A stretch of 53,683 nucleotides of DNA from an uncultured Pelagibacteraceae bacterium (GTDB taxonomy: Bacteria; Pseudomonadota; Alphaproteobacteria; Pelagibacterales; Pelagibacteraceae), in contig CABZRN010000006.1 of assembly GCA_902528175.1 (NCBI GenBank), forward strand, positions 1-53,683, written 5' to 3'. The notes under the pieces were generated by a model. It worked only from the letters and a program-made list of their open reading frames with translations, ran no database searches and had not been told where the DNA came from. Positions 1 through 11,406 of the stretch are shown in pieces. How positions within the stretch are numbered: position 1 is the stretch's first letter; the number at the start of each line of letters is the position of its first letter. A program made the position numbers and the translations under genes.

Positions 1-1610
1 ATTTAGATAAAAATAATGCAAATTATGTCCCATTAACTCCACTAAGTTTTCTAGAGAGAGCAAAAGATATTTATCCAGACTACGAAGCCTTAATTTACGA
101 AGACAGATCTTATACATGGGACCAAATTTATAAAAGGTGTATTAAATTTGCGAGCGCATTAGAGAAAATCGGTATTAAAGAAGGAGACACTGTTTCAGTG
201 ATGGCTTTTAATACGCCTGAGATTTTTGAAACTCACTATTCTGTGCCTATGGCTGGTGCAGTTTTAAACACTATAAATACAAGATTAGATGCAAAAACTG
301 TTGCCTATATTATTGATCATAGTGAAGCGAAAGTATTAATAGTTGATAGACAACTTCATTCAGTTTTAATTAAAGCTTTAGAGCTGTCAAAAAATAAACC
401 TTTGATAATTGATATTCATGATAAGTTCGCTAATCAATCGTTGCTAAAAAAAATTGGTGAAAAAGAGTATGAGGATTTTTTAAGCACTGGTGATGAAAAC
501 TATGTTTGGAAGAAACCAAAAGATGAGTGGCAAGCAATATCACTTAGTTATACATCAGGAACAACTGGTAATCCTAAAGGTGTTGTCTATCATCATAGAG
601 GTTCCTACTTAATGTCTACGGGAAGTGCTATTGCATGGAACATGCCTAATAGATTAAATTTTCTGACAGTTGTTCCAATGTTTCATTGTAATGGATGGGG
701 ATACCCATGGACAATTCCAATGTTAAACGGCAGGACAATTTGTTTAAGAGCAATTGATATTAAAAAAATATTTGAATTAATTGACAAATTTAAGATAACG
801 CATTTTGGTGGCGCACCGATTGTTTTAAATATGATTACAGGTGCCTCTGAAAGTGAGCGTAAAAAGCTAAATCATAAAGTTTACGTTTTGACAGCAGGAG
901 CGCCGCCTCCAAGTATAATATTTAAAAAAATGGAAGCTTTGGGGTTTGAGGTAATGCATGTATATGGTCTTACCGAAACTTATGGACACATACTTCAGTG
1001 CGCATGGAATGAAAATTGGAATTCTTTTGATGAAGATAAGAAAAATGAAATTAAAGCTAGGCAAGGTGTGAGGTATCCAAATACCGAGGATGTTATGGTA
1101 ATGAACCCTGAGAGTATGAAGCCAGTACCAAAAGATGCAAAAACTATTGGAGAGATTATGATTAAAGGCAATATTGTTATGAAAGGTTATTTTAGAGACA
1201 AAGATGCGACTGATAAGGCAATGTCCCATGGATGGTTTCATTCTGGGGACTTAGCTGTCGTAAATCCTGATGGATATATAAAAATAAAAGACAGATCTAA
1301 AGATATAATTATTTCGGGGGGAGAAAATATTTCCTCAATAGAAATTGAAAATACTTTATCCAAACACCCATCTGTTTCAATTGCAGCTGTTGTGGCTAAA
1401 CCCGATGAAAAATGGGGAGAAGTTCCATGCGCTTTTATCGAAAAAGTTAAAGATAAAGACGTAAGTGAAAAAGAATTGATAGATTTTTGTAGAGAAACCT
1501 TAGCAGGCTTTAAAATACCAAAAAAAGTTGAATTTTGTGAGCTTCCAAAAACCTCAACTGGTAAAATTCAAAAATTTGAGCTTAGGAAAAAGGCCAAGGA
1601 AGTCAATTGA
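1..1610 (+). CDS. AMP-forming acyl-CoA synthetase, 5'-truncated (DmdB candidate)
   Basis: Activates a carboxylic acid to its CoA thioester through an acyl-adenylate. The frame is open from base 3 (LDKNNANYVPLTPLSF...), so the gene starts outside the window and the ATG at 198 is internal. Visible ANL-superfamily motifs are the P-loop TSGTTGNPKG, VYGLTETYG, HSGDLAV, KDIIISGGENISS and the C-terminal catalytic-lysine motif KTSTGKIQK. It overlaps the next gene by 4 bases and lies two genes before dmdA on the same strand, so 3-methylmercaptopropionate is a likely substrate (DmdB role). That assignment rests on context: the sequence alone shows only a medium-chain or aryl acyl-CoA ligase family member. 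Confidence 0.9.
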   Translation, partial: LDKNNANYVPLTPLSFLERAKDIYPDYEALIYEDRSYTWDQIYKRCIKFASALEKIGIKEGDTVSVMAFNTPEIFETHYSVPMAGAVLNTINTRLDAKTVAYIIDHSEAKVLIVDRQLHSVLIKALELSKNKPLIIDIHDKFANQSLLKKIGEKEYEDFLSTGDENYVWKKPKDEWQAISLSYTSGTTGNPKGVVYHHRGSYLMSTGSAIAWNMPNRLNFLTVVPMFHCNGWGYPWTIPMLNGRTICLRAIDIKKIFELIDKFKITHFGGAPIVLNMITGASESERKKLNHKVYVLTAGAPPPSIIFKKMEALGFEVMHVYGLTETYGHILQCAWNENWNSFDEDKKNEIKARQGVRYPNTEDVMVMNPESMKPVPKDAKTIGEIMIKGNIVMKGYFRDKDATDKAMSHGWFHSGDLAVVNPDGYIKIKDRSKDIIISGGENISSIEIENTLSKHPSVSIAAVVAKPDEKWGEVPCAFIEKVKDKDVSEKELIDFCRETLAGFKIPKKVEFCELPKTSTGKIQKFELRKKAKEVN

Positions 1611-2383
1611 TTTTAGAAATTGACAATAAGCAAGTCTTTGCTTCTAACGCTGGCAAAGACTTAGACAAGAATAAAGAAACTGTCTTTTTATTGCATGGCA
1701 GCGGGCTAACGCATATTGTTTGGTCTCTAACAGAGCAGTATTTATCAAATAAGAATTACAATATATTGTCTATTGATTTGCCAGGGCATGGAAATTCTGA
1801 TGGGCCTTGTTTAAGAACAATAGAACAAATTTCAGATTGGCTAGACTTAGTTCGGGATAATATAAATGTAGATAAAATATCAATCATAGGTCATTCTCAA
1901 GGGTGTTTAGAAGCAATAGAATACGGATCAAAATATAAGGACCGAGTGTCAAAACTAGTTCTTCTTGCTGGCTCTTATAAAATGCCGGTAAATCAAGACC
2001 TTATAGACTTAGCAGACTCAGGCGACAAAAAAGCTGTGCACTTGATGATGAAATGGGGATACGAAGGATCAAAAAAATTTATTGGTGGAAACCCTGTTGA
2101 AAAAATTATCAATTCGTCAAGAGAAGTTAAGGATATACTAGCTGTAGATCTTAAAGCTTGTAACGACTATCTAAATGGTAAGGAGGCTTCGAGTAAAATA
2201 GAGTGTCCAACATTTCTAATATTTGGTTCTCTTGATAAAATGGTCCCAGCCGAAAATGGAAAAAAATTTGCTAATTTAATAAAAAACTCAAAAATTGAGA
2301 TTTTAAATGAATGTGGACACATGATTATGTTTGAAAAAGCTTTTGAAATGAGAGAAAAGGTGTTTGAATTTTTGAAAAAATGA
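1607..2383 (+). CDS. alpha/beta-fold hydrolase between the ligase and dmdA
   Basis: A 258-residue alpha/beta hydrolase of unknown substrate. The oxyanion HG is at residues 30-31, the nucleophile elbow is GHSQG with Ser97, and Asp210 (GSLD) and His238 (CGH) complete the triad. There is no signal peptide, so it is probably cytoplasmic. The start is TTG at 1607, overlapping the ligase stop; AAGGAAG a few bases upstream supports it. The gene also overlaps dmdA by 4 bases, so the three are translationally coupled. By position it could be a thioesterase or esterase of DMSP-derived acyl-CoA metabolism, but nothing in the sequence fixes this. Confidence 0.88.
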   Translation: MILEIDNKQVFASNAGKDLDKNKETVFLLHGSGLTHIVWSLTEQYLSNKNYNILSIDLPGHGNSDGPCLRTIEQISDWLDLVRDNINVDKISIIGHSQGCLEAIEYGSKYKDRVSKLVLLAGSYKMPVNQDLIDLADSGDKKAVHLMMKWGYEGSKKFIGGNPVEKIINSSREVKDILAVDLKACNDYLNGKEASSKIECPTFLIFGSLDKMVPAENGKKFANLIKNSKIEILNECGHMIMFEKAFEMREKVFEFLKK

Positions 2384-3489
2384 AAAACTTTCCAATTGTA
2401 AAATCAAGAAGATTAAGAAGCACACCTTATACTGACAGAGTAGAAGCTCAAGGTGTAACTGGTTATACAGTCTACAACCATATGTTACTTCCAGTTTCAT
2501 TTAAATCAATTGAGTCGGACTACGAACATCTAAAAAAATTTGTGCAAGTTTGGGATGTTGCAGCAGAAAGACAAGTACAAATCTCCGGCAAAGACTCAGC
2601 AAAATTAGTTCAATTAATGACATGTAGAGATTTATCAAAATCACAAGTAGGAAAATGTTATTATGCACCTTTAATTGATGACCAAGCAAATTTAGTAAAT
2701 GACCCAATAATAAATAAACTTGCAGATGATAAATGGTGGCTTTCTATAGCTGACTCAGATGTGATATTTTTTGCAAAAGGTTTAGCTGCTGGTAATAAGT
2801 TCGACGTAGAGATAACAGAACCAAACGTAAATATTTTAGCTGTTCAAGGACCTTTGTCTGATAACCTTATGGCAAAAATATTTGGTGAAGAAATAAGACA
2901 ATTAAAATTTTTTAATTTTAAATATTATGAATTTAAAGGAAACAAATATTTTATTGCTAGATCTGGATGGTCCAAACAAAGTGGTTTTGAAATATATGTT
3001 GAAGAAAATAAAGCTGGTCAAGATTTATTTGATTATTTATTTGAATACGGAAAAGAATTTAATGTTAAAGCAGGATGTCCAAATTTAATAGAAAGAATAG
3101 AGTCAGCTTTATTATCTTATGGAAATGATTTTGATAACAGAGATAATCCTTTTGAAGCAAATTTTGATAAATTTGTGAATTTAGACTCAGATGTAAATTT
3201 TTTAGGTAAAGAAAAACTAAAGAAAATTAGGCAAAACGGTATTAAAAGAAAATTAATGGGTGTTAAGATTGATCATAACAAAATTGATATGTATTGTGAA
3301 AAGATATTATATGACGATGATAATAATGTAGTTGGTCAAGTCAGATCTGCAGCATATTCCCCTACATTTAAAAAAGTGATTGGAATTGCAATGATCAATA
3401 AACCTTATTGGGATGCAAAACATCAATTTAAAATTGATATTAATGAAAAAATATTTTTAGGAACAGTTTGCGATTTACCTTTCATTTAG
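2380..3489 (+). CDS. dmdA: dimethylsulfoniopropionate demethylase DmdA
   Basis: Transfers a methyl group from DMSP to tetrahydrofolate, giving 3-methylmercaptopropionate and 5-methyl-THF, the first step of DMSP demethylation. The 369 residues match the GcvT-fold DmdA of SAR11 as I recall it in length and along the chain: N-terminal [62 protein letters not shown] and the C-terminal end CDLPFI. These set it apart from ordinary glycine-cleavage T protein. The ATG overlaps the hydrolase stop (ATGA). The product supplies reduced sulfur and one-carbon units. Confidence 0.95.
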   Translation: MKNFPIVKSRRLRSTPYTDRVEAQGVTGYTVYNHMLLPVSFKSIESDYEHLKKFVQVWDVAAERQVQISGKDSAKLVQLMTCRDLSKSQVGKCYYAPLIDDQANLVNDPIINKLADDKWWLSIADSDVIFFAKGLAAGNKFDVEITEPNVNILAVQGPLSDNLMAKIFGEEIRQLKFFNFKYYEFKGNKYFIARSGWSKQSGFEIYVEENKAGQDLFDYLFEYGKEFNVKAGCPNLIERIESALLSYGNDFDNRDNPFEANFDKFVNLDSDVNFLGKEKLKKIRQNGIKRKLMGVKIDHNKIDMYCEKILYDDDNNVVGQVRSAAYSPTFKKVIGIAMINKPYWDAKHQFKIDINEKIFLGTVCDLPFI

Positions 3490-3495
3490 TATAAC
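3468..3495 (+). promoter_or_regulatory. possible asd promoter with almost no leader
   Basis: TTGCGA at 3468-3473, a 16-base spacer and TATAAC at 3490-3495. The -10 ends 9 bases before the asd ATG, so a transcript would have about 2-3 leader bases, and no Shine-Dalgarno sequence is seen. The -35 lies inside dmdA. In DNA this AT-rich such matches arise easily. Confidence 0.35.
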
Positions 3496-3504
3496 TTAAT
3501 CAAC

Positions 3505-4497
3505 ATGAATATAGCAATTGTAGGAGCAACAGGAAATGTTGGAAGAAAAATAATAGAAATTTTGGAAAGAAAAAACTTTTCAGTAACTAATCTATACCTT
3601 CTTGCATCTTCTAAAAGTTCAGGGTCAAAAATTGTATTTAAGGACAAGGAAATTGAAGTAAGAAACCTTGAGAACTTTGATTTTTCAAAAGCTGACATCA
3701 CATTTTTTTCTGCAGGAGGAAAAATTTCAGAAAAATATGTTCCTATGGCTGCAAAACATACAGTTGTTATAGATAATTCAAGCTATTTTAGAATGGACCC
3801 GGATGTTCCTTTAATTGTTCCCCAAGTCAATTCTAGAGAAATAATCAATATGAAAAAAAATATTATAGCTAATCCCAATTGTTCAACCGCACAACTAGTA
3901 ATAGTTTTAAAAAATTTGAATGATACTTTTAAAATTAAAAGATTGGTAATATCAACTTATCAGTCTACATCAGGTGCTGGAAAAAGGCCTATGGATGAAC
4001 TTCTCGATCAAACAAAAAAAATTCTTGAAAATAAAGAAATTAAAAGTGAGAATTTTACTAAACAAATAGCATTTAATGCAATACCACACATAGATAAATT
4101 TAGCACGGACGGATATACGAAAGAGGAAATTAAAATGGTACAGGAGTCTAATAAAATTTTAGGATCAAATATAGATATTACAGCAACGTGTGTAAGAATT
4201 CCTGTTTTAATATCACATGCAGAATCTGTTAATATTGAGTTTGAGAATGAGGCTTCAATTGATAAAGTTAGAGAAATTTTAGTTCAATCACCTGGGTGTA
4301 AAGTGATTGATGATAGGAATGATGGAGGATATATTACTCCAGTAGAAGCTGAAGGAAAAAACGAGACCTTTATTTCGAGAATTAGAAAAGATAATAGTAA
4401 AAGAAATGCTATTAATATGTGGATAGTTTCAGACAACTTGTTAAGAGGGGCGGCTTTAAATGCAGTGGAAATTGCAGAGGCATACGTTAAGAGATAA
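3505..4497 (+). CDS. asd: aspartate-semialdehyde dehydrogenase
   Basis: Reduces aspartyl phosphate to aspartate semialdehyde with NADPH, the branch point to lysine/diaminopimelate, threonine and methionine. The 330-residue protein begins with the Rossmann motif GATGNVGRKI. The catalytic cysteine is in NPNCSTAQ, and STYQSTSGAGKRPMDEL follows. Length is normal. It starts 15 bases after dmdA and ends just before sdhC. It makes the homoserine precursor on which MetX, encoded later in this window, acts. Confidence 0.95.
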   Translation: MNIAIVGATGNVGRKIIEILERKNFSVTNLYLLASSKSSGSKIVFKDKEIEVRNLENFDFSKADITFFSAGGKISEKYVPMAAKHTVVIDNSSYFRMDPDVPLIVPQVNSREIINMKKNIIANPNCSTAQLVIVLKNLNDTFKIKRLVISTYQSTSGAGKRPMDELLDQTKKILENKEIKSENFTKQIAFNAIPHIDKFSTDGYTKEEIKMVQESNKILGSNIDITATCVRIPVLISHAESVNIEFENEASIDKVREILVQSPGCKVIDDRNDGGYITPVEAEGKNETFISRIRKDNSKRNAINMWIVSDNLLRGAALNAVEIAEAYVKR

Positions 4498-4500
4498 GTT

Positions 4501-4884
4501 ATGAAAAATGACAATCCTATATCGCCACACATACAAGTTTATAATTGGCATATTTCATCACTTGTATCAATTTCTCATAGAATTACAGGAGTAATAAATT
4601 ACTTATTATTAATATTTACTTGTTTTTGGGTGATTAGTTTAACATTTGGTTCAGAGAGTTATCAGTACTTTAAGATATTTTCAGAGTCAATTGTAGGCAA
4701 GTTTTTTGTCATTGGATTTATCTGGTCTTATATATTTCAGATTTTAAGTGAAATCAGACATTGGTTTTGGGACATGGGTTATGGTTTTGAGTTGAGAACT
4801 ACAAAAATAACAGGTGTCGTGGTAATTTTAGGCTCTTTTATATTAACAATAGTTTTATATCTTTTTAGTGGAGTTGTGATTTAA
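4501..4884 (+). CDS. sdhC: succinate dehydrogenase cytochrome b556 subunit
   Basis: Membrane anchor of complex II; with SdhD it forms the ubiquinone site. The 127 residues hold three transmembrane segments after an N-terminus typical of the family (SPHIQVYNW, then SISHRITG; His26 and Arg27 match E. coli His30 and Arg31). The IRHW..DMGYGFEL signature is present at 85-97. The residue aligning with the heme b axial ligand (E. coli His84, seven before the conserved RH) is Gln80. It overlaps sdhD by one base. Confidence 0.93.
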   Translation: MKNDNPISPHIQVYNWHISSLVSISHRITGVINYLLLIFTCFWVISLTFGSESYQYFKIFSESIVGKFFVIGFIWSYIFQILSEIRHWFWDMGYGFELRTTKITGVVVILGSFILTIVLYLFSGVVI

Positions 4885-5207
4885 TGCTTCAGGCCACAAA
4901 AAAATGGTTATTCCAAAAAATTAGTTCTGTAATAATGGTTCCTTTTATGATTTGGTTCCTCCTAAACATTGTAGAAATTTTTAATGCAGAATATAATGAA
5001 GTTGTTATTTTTTTTACATCCCAGCCATCTAAAATATTATTTTCAATATTCATTGTGAGCACATTTTTCTACTCTGCTTTAAGCATTAGTGAGATATTTG
5101 AGGATTATATAAGTCAAGAAAACGTTAAAAAATACTCAAATTTAGGTGTTTTTTTGTCATCTTTAATTATTCCGTTAATTACCATAATTAGTATTATATA
5201 TTTATAA
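4884..5207 (+). CDS. sdhD: succinate dehydrogenase hydrophobic anchor subunit
   Basis: Second membrane anchor of complex II, 107 residues with three hydrophobic segments. The EDY motif at 73-75 matches the conserved DY (E. coli Tyr83, quinone site). Twelve residues earlier, where the heme-ligand histidine (E. coli His71) should be, is Tyr63, and the whole protein contains no histidine. Identity rests on the position between sdhC and sdhA, the size, the topology and the EDY motif. It is followed three bases later by sdhA. Confidence 0.9.
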   Translation: MLQATKKWLFQKISSVIMVPFMIWFLLNIVEIFNAEYNEVVIFFTSQPSKILFSIFIVSTFFYSALSISEIFEDYISQENVKKYSNLGVFLSSLIIPLITIISIIYL

Positions 5208-5210
5208 ATT

Positions 5211-6986
5211 ATGAAATATTACAAAATTATTGATCATGAATATGATGTAGTCGTTTTGGGTGCTGGAGGCTCAGGTTTAAGAGCTGCAGTAGGTCTAAGT
5301 GAGGCTGGATTAAAAACAGCTTGCATATCTAAAGTATTTCCAACAAGAAGCCATACATCTGCAGCTCAAGGAGGAATTTCTGCAGCTCTTGGAAACATGG
5401 GCGAGGATGATTGGCGTTGGCATATGTATGACACAGTTAAAGGAGCGGATTGGTTAGGTGATCAAGACTGCATTGAATATTTATGTAAAGAAGCTCCTCG
5501 AGCGGTCTTAGAATTGGAGAAATATGGAGTTCCATTTAGTAGAACTGATGATGGTAAGATTTATCAGAGACCCTTTGGAGGAATGACAAAAAATTATGGA
5601 AATGAACCTGTTCAAAGAACATGTGCTGCCGCAGATAGAACTGGCCATGCTATATTGCATACATTATACGGTCAGGCAGTTAAACATAATACAGAATTTT
5701 TTATAGAATATTTTGCTTTAGACCTTTTAATGAAAGATGGCGAATGTAAGGGATTAATAGCTTGGAATTTAAATGATGGAACAATTCATAGGTTTAGATC
5801 TCACATAACTATAATCGCAACAGGTGGTTATGGAAAAATATATTATTCAGCAACATCTGCGCATACTTGTACTGGTGATGGAAATGCAATGGTTTTACGC
5901 GCAGGCTTGCCTTTGCAAGATATGGAATTTGTGCAATTTCACCCAACAGGAATTTATGGTCACGGAACTTTAATATCAGAAGGTGTTAGAGGTGAGGGTG
6001 GTTACTTAGTAAATTCTAAAGGAGAAAGATTTATGGAAAGATATGCTCCAAAGGCGAAGGACTTGGCATCTAGAGATGTTGTGAGTAGATCTATTGCTGT
6101 TGAGATTAATGAAGGTCGTGGTGTAGGTAAAGATAAAGATCATGTACACTTACATTTAGATCATTTAGATAAAAACGTAATAGAAGAGAGACTCCCAGGA
6201 ATATCAGAATCATCAAAACTATTTGCTAATGTTGATGTAACTAAGGAACCTATACCGGTTGTTCCAACTGTTCACTACAATATGGGCGGTATTCCAACAA
6301 ATTATAAAGCGGAAGTTTTAACTTTAAATGGATCTGAAAAAACAGTTCCTGGTCTTATGGCAATTGGTGAGGCAGCATGTGTATCAGTTCATGGAGCAAA
6401 CAGATTAGGTTCTAACTCTCTTATTGATTTAGTGGTGTTTGGAAGAGCAGCAGCAAAAAGAGCATCTGAATTAGTTAAACCAGGGCAACCTCACGAGGAG
6501 ATCTCGCAGTCAGAAACAGACAAATGTTTAGAAAGATTTGATAGACTTAGAAACTCAAGCGGTTCTAACAGCACCGCTGATTTGAGGTTATCAATGCAAA
6601 AAACAATGCAATCAAAGTGCGCAGTATTTAGAACTGAGAAAACCTTAAAAGAAGGTGTTAATGAAATAAGAAAGCCTTTTGAAGGAATGGAGAATTTATC
6701 GGTTAAAGATAAATCTTTAATTTTCAATACAGACTTGGTTGAAACTTTAGAATTTGACAATTTAATAAGACAAGCAATAACGACAATGGACTCTGCATAT
6801 TATAGAAAAGAGAGCAGAGGAGCCCATGCTAGAGAAGATTATCCAAAAAGAAATGATGAAAAGTATATGCAGCACACACTATCGTGGTGTGAAGGAAAAA
6901 AGACTAAAATTGATTATAGGCCAGTCCATAGATCAACCTTAACTAATGATGTTCAATATTTTCCCCCACAGGAAAGAGTATATTAA
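5211..6986 (+). CDS. sdhA: succinate dehydrogenase flavoprotein subunit
   Basis: Oxidises succinate to fumarate on covalently bound FAD at the inner face of the cytoplasmic membrane. The 591 residues begin with the dinucleotide fold [10 protein letters not shown]. The flavin-linking histidine is His48 in [10 protein letters not shown], and the active-site region HPTGIYGHG and the SNSLIDL segment are intact. Length is normal. It overlaps sdhB by one base and is the third gene of sdhCDAB. Confidence 0.97.
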   Translation: MKYYKIIDHEYDVVVLGAGGSGLRAAVGLSEAGLKTACISKVFPTRSHTSAAQGGISAALGNMGEDDWRWHMYDTVKGADWLGDQDCIEYLCKEAPRAVLELEKYGVPFSRTDDGKIYQRPFGGMTKNYGNEPVQRTCAAADRTGHAILHTLYGQAVKHNTEFFIEYFALDLLMKDGECKGLIAWNLNDGTIHRFRSHITIIATGGYGKIYYSATSAHTCTGDGNAMVLRAGLPLQDMEFVQFHPTGIYGHGTLISEGVRGEGGYLVNSKGERFMERYAPKAKDLASRDVVSRSIAVEINEGRGVGKDKDHVHLHLDHLDKNVIEERLPGISESSKLFANVDVTKEPIPVVPTVHYNMGGIPTNYKAEVLTLNGSEKTVPGLMAIGEAACVSVHGANRLGSNSLIDLVVFGRAAAKRASELVKPGQPHEEISQSETDKCLERFDRLRNSSGSNSTADLRLSMQKTMQSKCAVFRTEKTLKEGVNEIRKPFEGMENLSVKDKSLIFNTDLVETLEFDNLIRQAITTMDSAYYRKESRGAHAREDYPKRNDEKYMQHTLSWCEGKKTKIDYRPVHRSTLTNDVQYFPPQERVY

Positions 6987-7759
6987 TGGTTCAAATAAGT
7001 TTGCCTAAAAACTCTAAAATTCAAAAAGGCAAATATTTTAAAGATAAAACTGGTTCAAAAAACATAAGAAAAGTTAACATTTACAGATGGGATCCGTCTA
7101 CAAGTGAAAATCCGAGAATTGACACTTACGAAGTGGACATGGATAATTGCCCATCTAAAGTTTTAGATATTTTAAACAAAATTAAAAATGAAATTGACCC
7201 AACAATTGCTTATAGACGATCATGTGCTCATGGAGTTTGTGGATCATGTGCGATGAACATGGATGGTAAAAATGGTTTAGCATGCACCAAATCTCATGCA
7301 GAAATTAAAGGGGAAATTAATATTTATCCTTTACCTCATTTAAAAGTGTTAAAAGATTTAATTGGTGATTTAAGTACTTTATATAAACAGTACGATTCAA
7401 TAAAACCTTGGTTAAAAAATTCAAAAAATTTAGGTGATGCTGAAAATCTGCAATCGAAAGAGGATAGAGCTAAATTAGATGGTCTCTATGAGTGTATAAT
7501 GTGTGCTTGTTGCTCAACTTCATGTCCAAGCTATTGGTGGAACGGCGATAAGTATCTTGGACCAGCTGTTTTACTTCAAGCTTATAGATGGATAATTGAC
7601 TCTAGAGATGAAGATAGAAAAGAAAGATTAAAGAAAGTAGCCGATGAACTAAAATTATACAGGTGCCATACAATCATGAACTGTACAAATGCTTGTCCAA
7701 AAGGTCTTAATCCTGCAAAAGCTATAGCATCTATAAAGAAAATGCTTGCAACAAGCTAA
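6986..7759 (+). CDS. sdhB: succinate dehydrogenase iron-sulfur subunit
   Basis: Passes electrons from the SdhA flavin to ubiquinone through three clusters. All ligands are visible: CAHGVCGSC plus a later Cys for [2Fe-2S], [12 protein letters not shown] for [4Fe-4S], and [14 protein letters not shown] for [3Fe-4S]. The protein has 257 residues, the usual length. The intact clusters show the complex is meant to work despite the altered heme pocket in the anchors. Confidence 0.97.
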   Translation: MVQISLPKNSKIQKGKYFKDKTGSKNIRKVNIYRWDPSTSENPRIDTYEVDMDNCPSKVLDILNKIKNEIDPTIAYRRSCAHGVCGSCAMNMDGKNGLACTKSHAEIKGEINIYPLPHLKVLKDLIGDLSTLYKQYDSIKPWLKNSKNLGDAENLQSKEDRAKLDGLYECIMCACCSTSCPSYWWNGDKYLGPAVLLQAYRWIIDSRDEDRKERLKKVADELKLYRCHTIMNCTNACPKGLNPAKAIASIKKMLATS

Positions 7760-7783
7760 TTAGTTAATTAAATATTTTTCCCA

Positions 7784-9277
7784 ATGAATTTAATACAACA
7801 TTTCGTAAATGGTGAAGTTTTTTCAGGTTCATCTACAAGAAGCGGAAAAGTTTTTAATCCTGCAACAGGATTGCAAGAAAGCGAAGTCTCACTTGGAACA
7901 AAAAATGATCTAGACCAAGCTGTTGATATAGCGTCAAAAGCTTTTGAAACATGGTCTCTAAAACCACCAATACAAAGAGCAAGAGTCATGTTTAAATTTA
8001 AAGAATTGATAGAAAAAAATTCAGATGAGCTAACAAAATTAATTGTTTCTGAACACGGTAAGGTCTATGAGGATGCGAAAGGTTCACTGACAAGAGGTTT
8101 AGAGATAGTTGAGTTTGCCTGTGGTATACCTCAAATGTTAAAAGGGGAATTTACAGAAAATGTTGGCACTGAAATTGACAGTTGGTCAATTAGACAGCCA
8201 CTTGGTGTTTGCTCAGGTATAACCCCATTTAATTTTCCAGCTATGGTGCCAATGTGGATGTTCCCAATGGCCATCGCATGTGGAAATACATTTATTTTAA
8301 AGCCATCAGAGAAAGATCCTTCATGTTCAATAAAGTTAGCAGAGCTATTTTCAGAAGCTGGTTTACCTGATGGAGTTCTTAATGTTGTCAATGGAGATAA
8401 AGAGGTAGTTGATGCAATTTTAACAAACAAAAAAATTCAAGCAGTAAGTTTTGTTGGATCGACCCCAATAGCAAAATATATTTACGAAAATGCTGCAAAA
8501 AATGAAAAAAGAGTACAAGCTTTAGGAGGTGCAAAAAATCATTGCGTTGTTATGCCTGACTGTGATTTAGATCAAGCTGTTAATGGATTAATGGGAGCAG
8601 CATATGGTTCTGCTGGAGAAAGATGCATGGCCCAATCAGTAGCTGTAGCTGTTGGAAAAATTGGTGATGAATTAGTTGGAAAACTTTCAAAAAAAGTCGA
8701 GGCTCTAAAAGTTGGTCCTGGGTTGGATAAAAGTTCAGAAATGGGCCCTTTAGTTACAAAAGAACATTTTGAAAAAGTGAAAGGATATGTAGATTTAGGT
8801 GTTAAAGAAGGTGCCAAGTTGGTTGTAGATGGCAGAAATATAAAGTTACAAGGTTATGAAAAAGGATTTTTTATTGGCGGATGTTTATTTGACCATGTTA
8901 GTAAAGACATGAGAATTTACAATGAAGAGATCTTCGGTCCAGTTTTATCAGTTGTAAGAGCTAAAGATTTTAACGAGGCAATTAATTTAATTAACGAACA
9001 TGAATTTGGTAATGGAACAAGTATTTACACACGTGATGGTGATGTTGGAAGAACTTTTGCAAGCAAAATTAAAGTTGGCATGGTTGGTATAAATATACCT
9101 ATACCTGTGCCAGTTGCATTCCATAGTTTTGGTGGATGGAAAAGATCACTTTTTGGAGATCAACACATGCATGGACCTGAGGGCGTAAGATTTTATACGA
9201 AATTAAAAACAATTACATCCAGGTGGCCTTCAGGTGTTAGGTCAAACCCAGAGTTTATAATGCCAACAATGAAATAG
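7784..9277 (+). CDS. mmsA: CoA-acylating methylmalonate-semialdehyde dehydrogenase
   Basis: Oxidises (methyl)malonate semialdehyde to propionyl-CoA or acetyl-CoA with NAD and CoA, releasing CO2. The 497-residue aldehyde dehydrogenase fold carries the MMSDH features GITPFNFPAMVPMWMFPMA, GGAKNHCVVMPD and the catalytic cysteine in AGERCMAQ. A 24-base gap follows sdhB. It could serve valine or inositol breakdown, or malonate semialdehyde from 3-hydroxypropionate or acrylate formed by DMSP cleavage; the DMSP gene a few kilobases upstream makes that worth considering. Confidence 0.93.
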   Translation: MNLIQHFVNGEVFSGSSTRSGKVFNPATGLQESEVSLGTKNDLDQAVDIASKAFETWSLKPPIQRARVMFKFKELIEKNSDELTKLIVSEHGKVYEDAKGSLTRGLEIVEFACGIPQMLKGEFTENVGTEIDSWSIRQPLGVCSGITPFNFPAMVPMWMFPMAIACGNTFILKPSEKDPSCSIKLAELFSEAGLPDGVLNVVNGDKEVVDAILTNKKIQAVSFVGSTPIAKYIYENAAKNEKRVQALGGAKNHCVVMPDCDLDQAVNGLMGAAYGSAGERCMAQSVAVAVGKIGDELVGKLSKKVEALKVGPGLDKSSEMGPLVTKEHFEKVKGYVDLGVKEGAKLVVDGRNIKLQGYEKGFFIGGCLFDHVSKDMRIYNEEIFGPVLSVVRAKDFNEAINLINEHEFGNGTSIYTRDGDVGRTFASKIKVGMVGINIPIPVPVAFHSFGGWKRSLFGDQHMHGPEGVRFYTKLKTITSRWPSGVRSNPEFIMPTMK

Positions 9278-10245
<968 letters not shown>

Positions 10246-10246
<1 letters not shown>

Positions 10247-11406
10247 TGAATATTCACGAACATCAAGCAAAACAAATCTTAAAAAAATATGGTGCGAGTG
10301 TTCCAAAAGGTGATTTTGCCTTCACAGTAAAAGAGTTAATTGAAAAAGCAAAAAAAATTAAAACTGAAAAATATGTTTTAAAAGCACAGATACACGCTGG
10401 AGGTAGAGGTAAAGCTGGAGGGGTCAAAATACTCAATAATATTGAAGAATTAATTGATGCTGCAAAAGAGATGTTGGGAAAAACTCTTATTACCCACCAG
10501 ACTGGCCCTGATGGTAAAGAAGTAAAAAGACTTTATATTGAAGAGTCATCGAAAATTAAGAAAGAATTTTATTTGTCTTGTCTTATTGATAGAGCAAGTT
10601 CAAAAATTGCATTTATTTCTAGTGACCAAGGAGGAATGGACATTGAAGAAGTAGCCAATAAGAATCCTGAAAAAATGATTACAACTAAAGTTGATTATCT
10701 AGAGGATATTGATGAAGAGAGCTGTAAAAAGATTATCAAAATTTTTAATCTAAAAGACAATACAGAAATACAAGGCATAAATTTAATTAAATCAATTTAC
10801 AAAATGTTTATATCTACGGATGCTAACTTAGTTGAAGTTAATCCATTAATATTGACCGAGGAAGATAATCTAATCTGTTTAGATGCCAAGATGAATTTTG
10901 ATGATAACTCAATTTTTAGGCAACCAGAAATTCAAAGTTTAAGAGATTTAAATGAAGAAGATCCATCAGAAATTGAAGCAAGCAAACATGATTTAGCTTA
11001 TATAAAGTTAGATGGATCGATTGGTTGCATGGTAAATGGAGCAGGATTAGCAATGGCAACTATGGATATAATAAAATTATTTGGACAAGAACCAGCAAAC
11101 TTCCTAGACGTTGGTGGAGGAGCTTCAAAAGAAAAAGTTTCTGCAGCCTTTAAAATTATACTTTCAGACCCAAATGTTAAAGGAATATTGATCAATATTT
11201 TTGGAGGAATTATGAGGTGTGATATTCTTGCTCAGGGAGTTGTTGAGGCTGCAAAAGAAATTAATATTAATGTGCCACTTGTAGTTAGGTTAGCTGGAAC
11301 AAATTATAAAGAAGGTAAATTAATTTTAGATAACTCTGGTTTAAAAATAATTTCAGCATCAAATTTGTCAGACGCTGCTAGCAAAATTGTAAAAGCAATA
11401 AAATAA
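10246..11406 (+). CDS. sucC: succinyl-CoA synthetase, beta subunit
   Basis: ATP-grasp subunit of succinyl-CoA synthetase, which makes ATP or GTP from succinyl-CoA. I place the start at the ATG at 10246 ([12 protein letters not shown]), the conserved N-terminus, giving 386 residues, close to the E. coli length; an in-frame start at 10207 would add a non-family extension inside mdh. Motifs include [14 protein letters not shown] near the start, EVNPLI, and [11 protein letters not shown] near the end. Overlaps sucD by one base. Confidence 0.97.

Noticed and set aside
867-1241. Minus-strand open frame of 124 codons inside the acyl-CoA ligase gene
   Set aside because: It lies fully inside a gene with clear family motifs on the other strand and its translation shows no recognisable motif. 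The same holds for the other long antisense frames in this window.
7760-7783. AATTAGTTAATT palindrome after sdhB as a terminator
   Set aside because: The five-pair all A-T stem is too weak and the next gene follows at once on the same strand.
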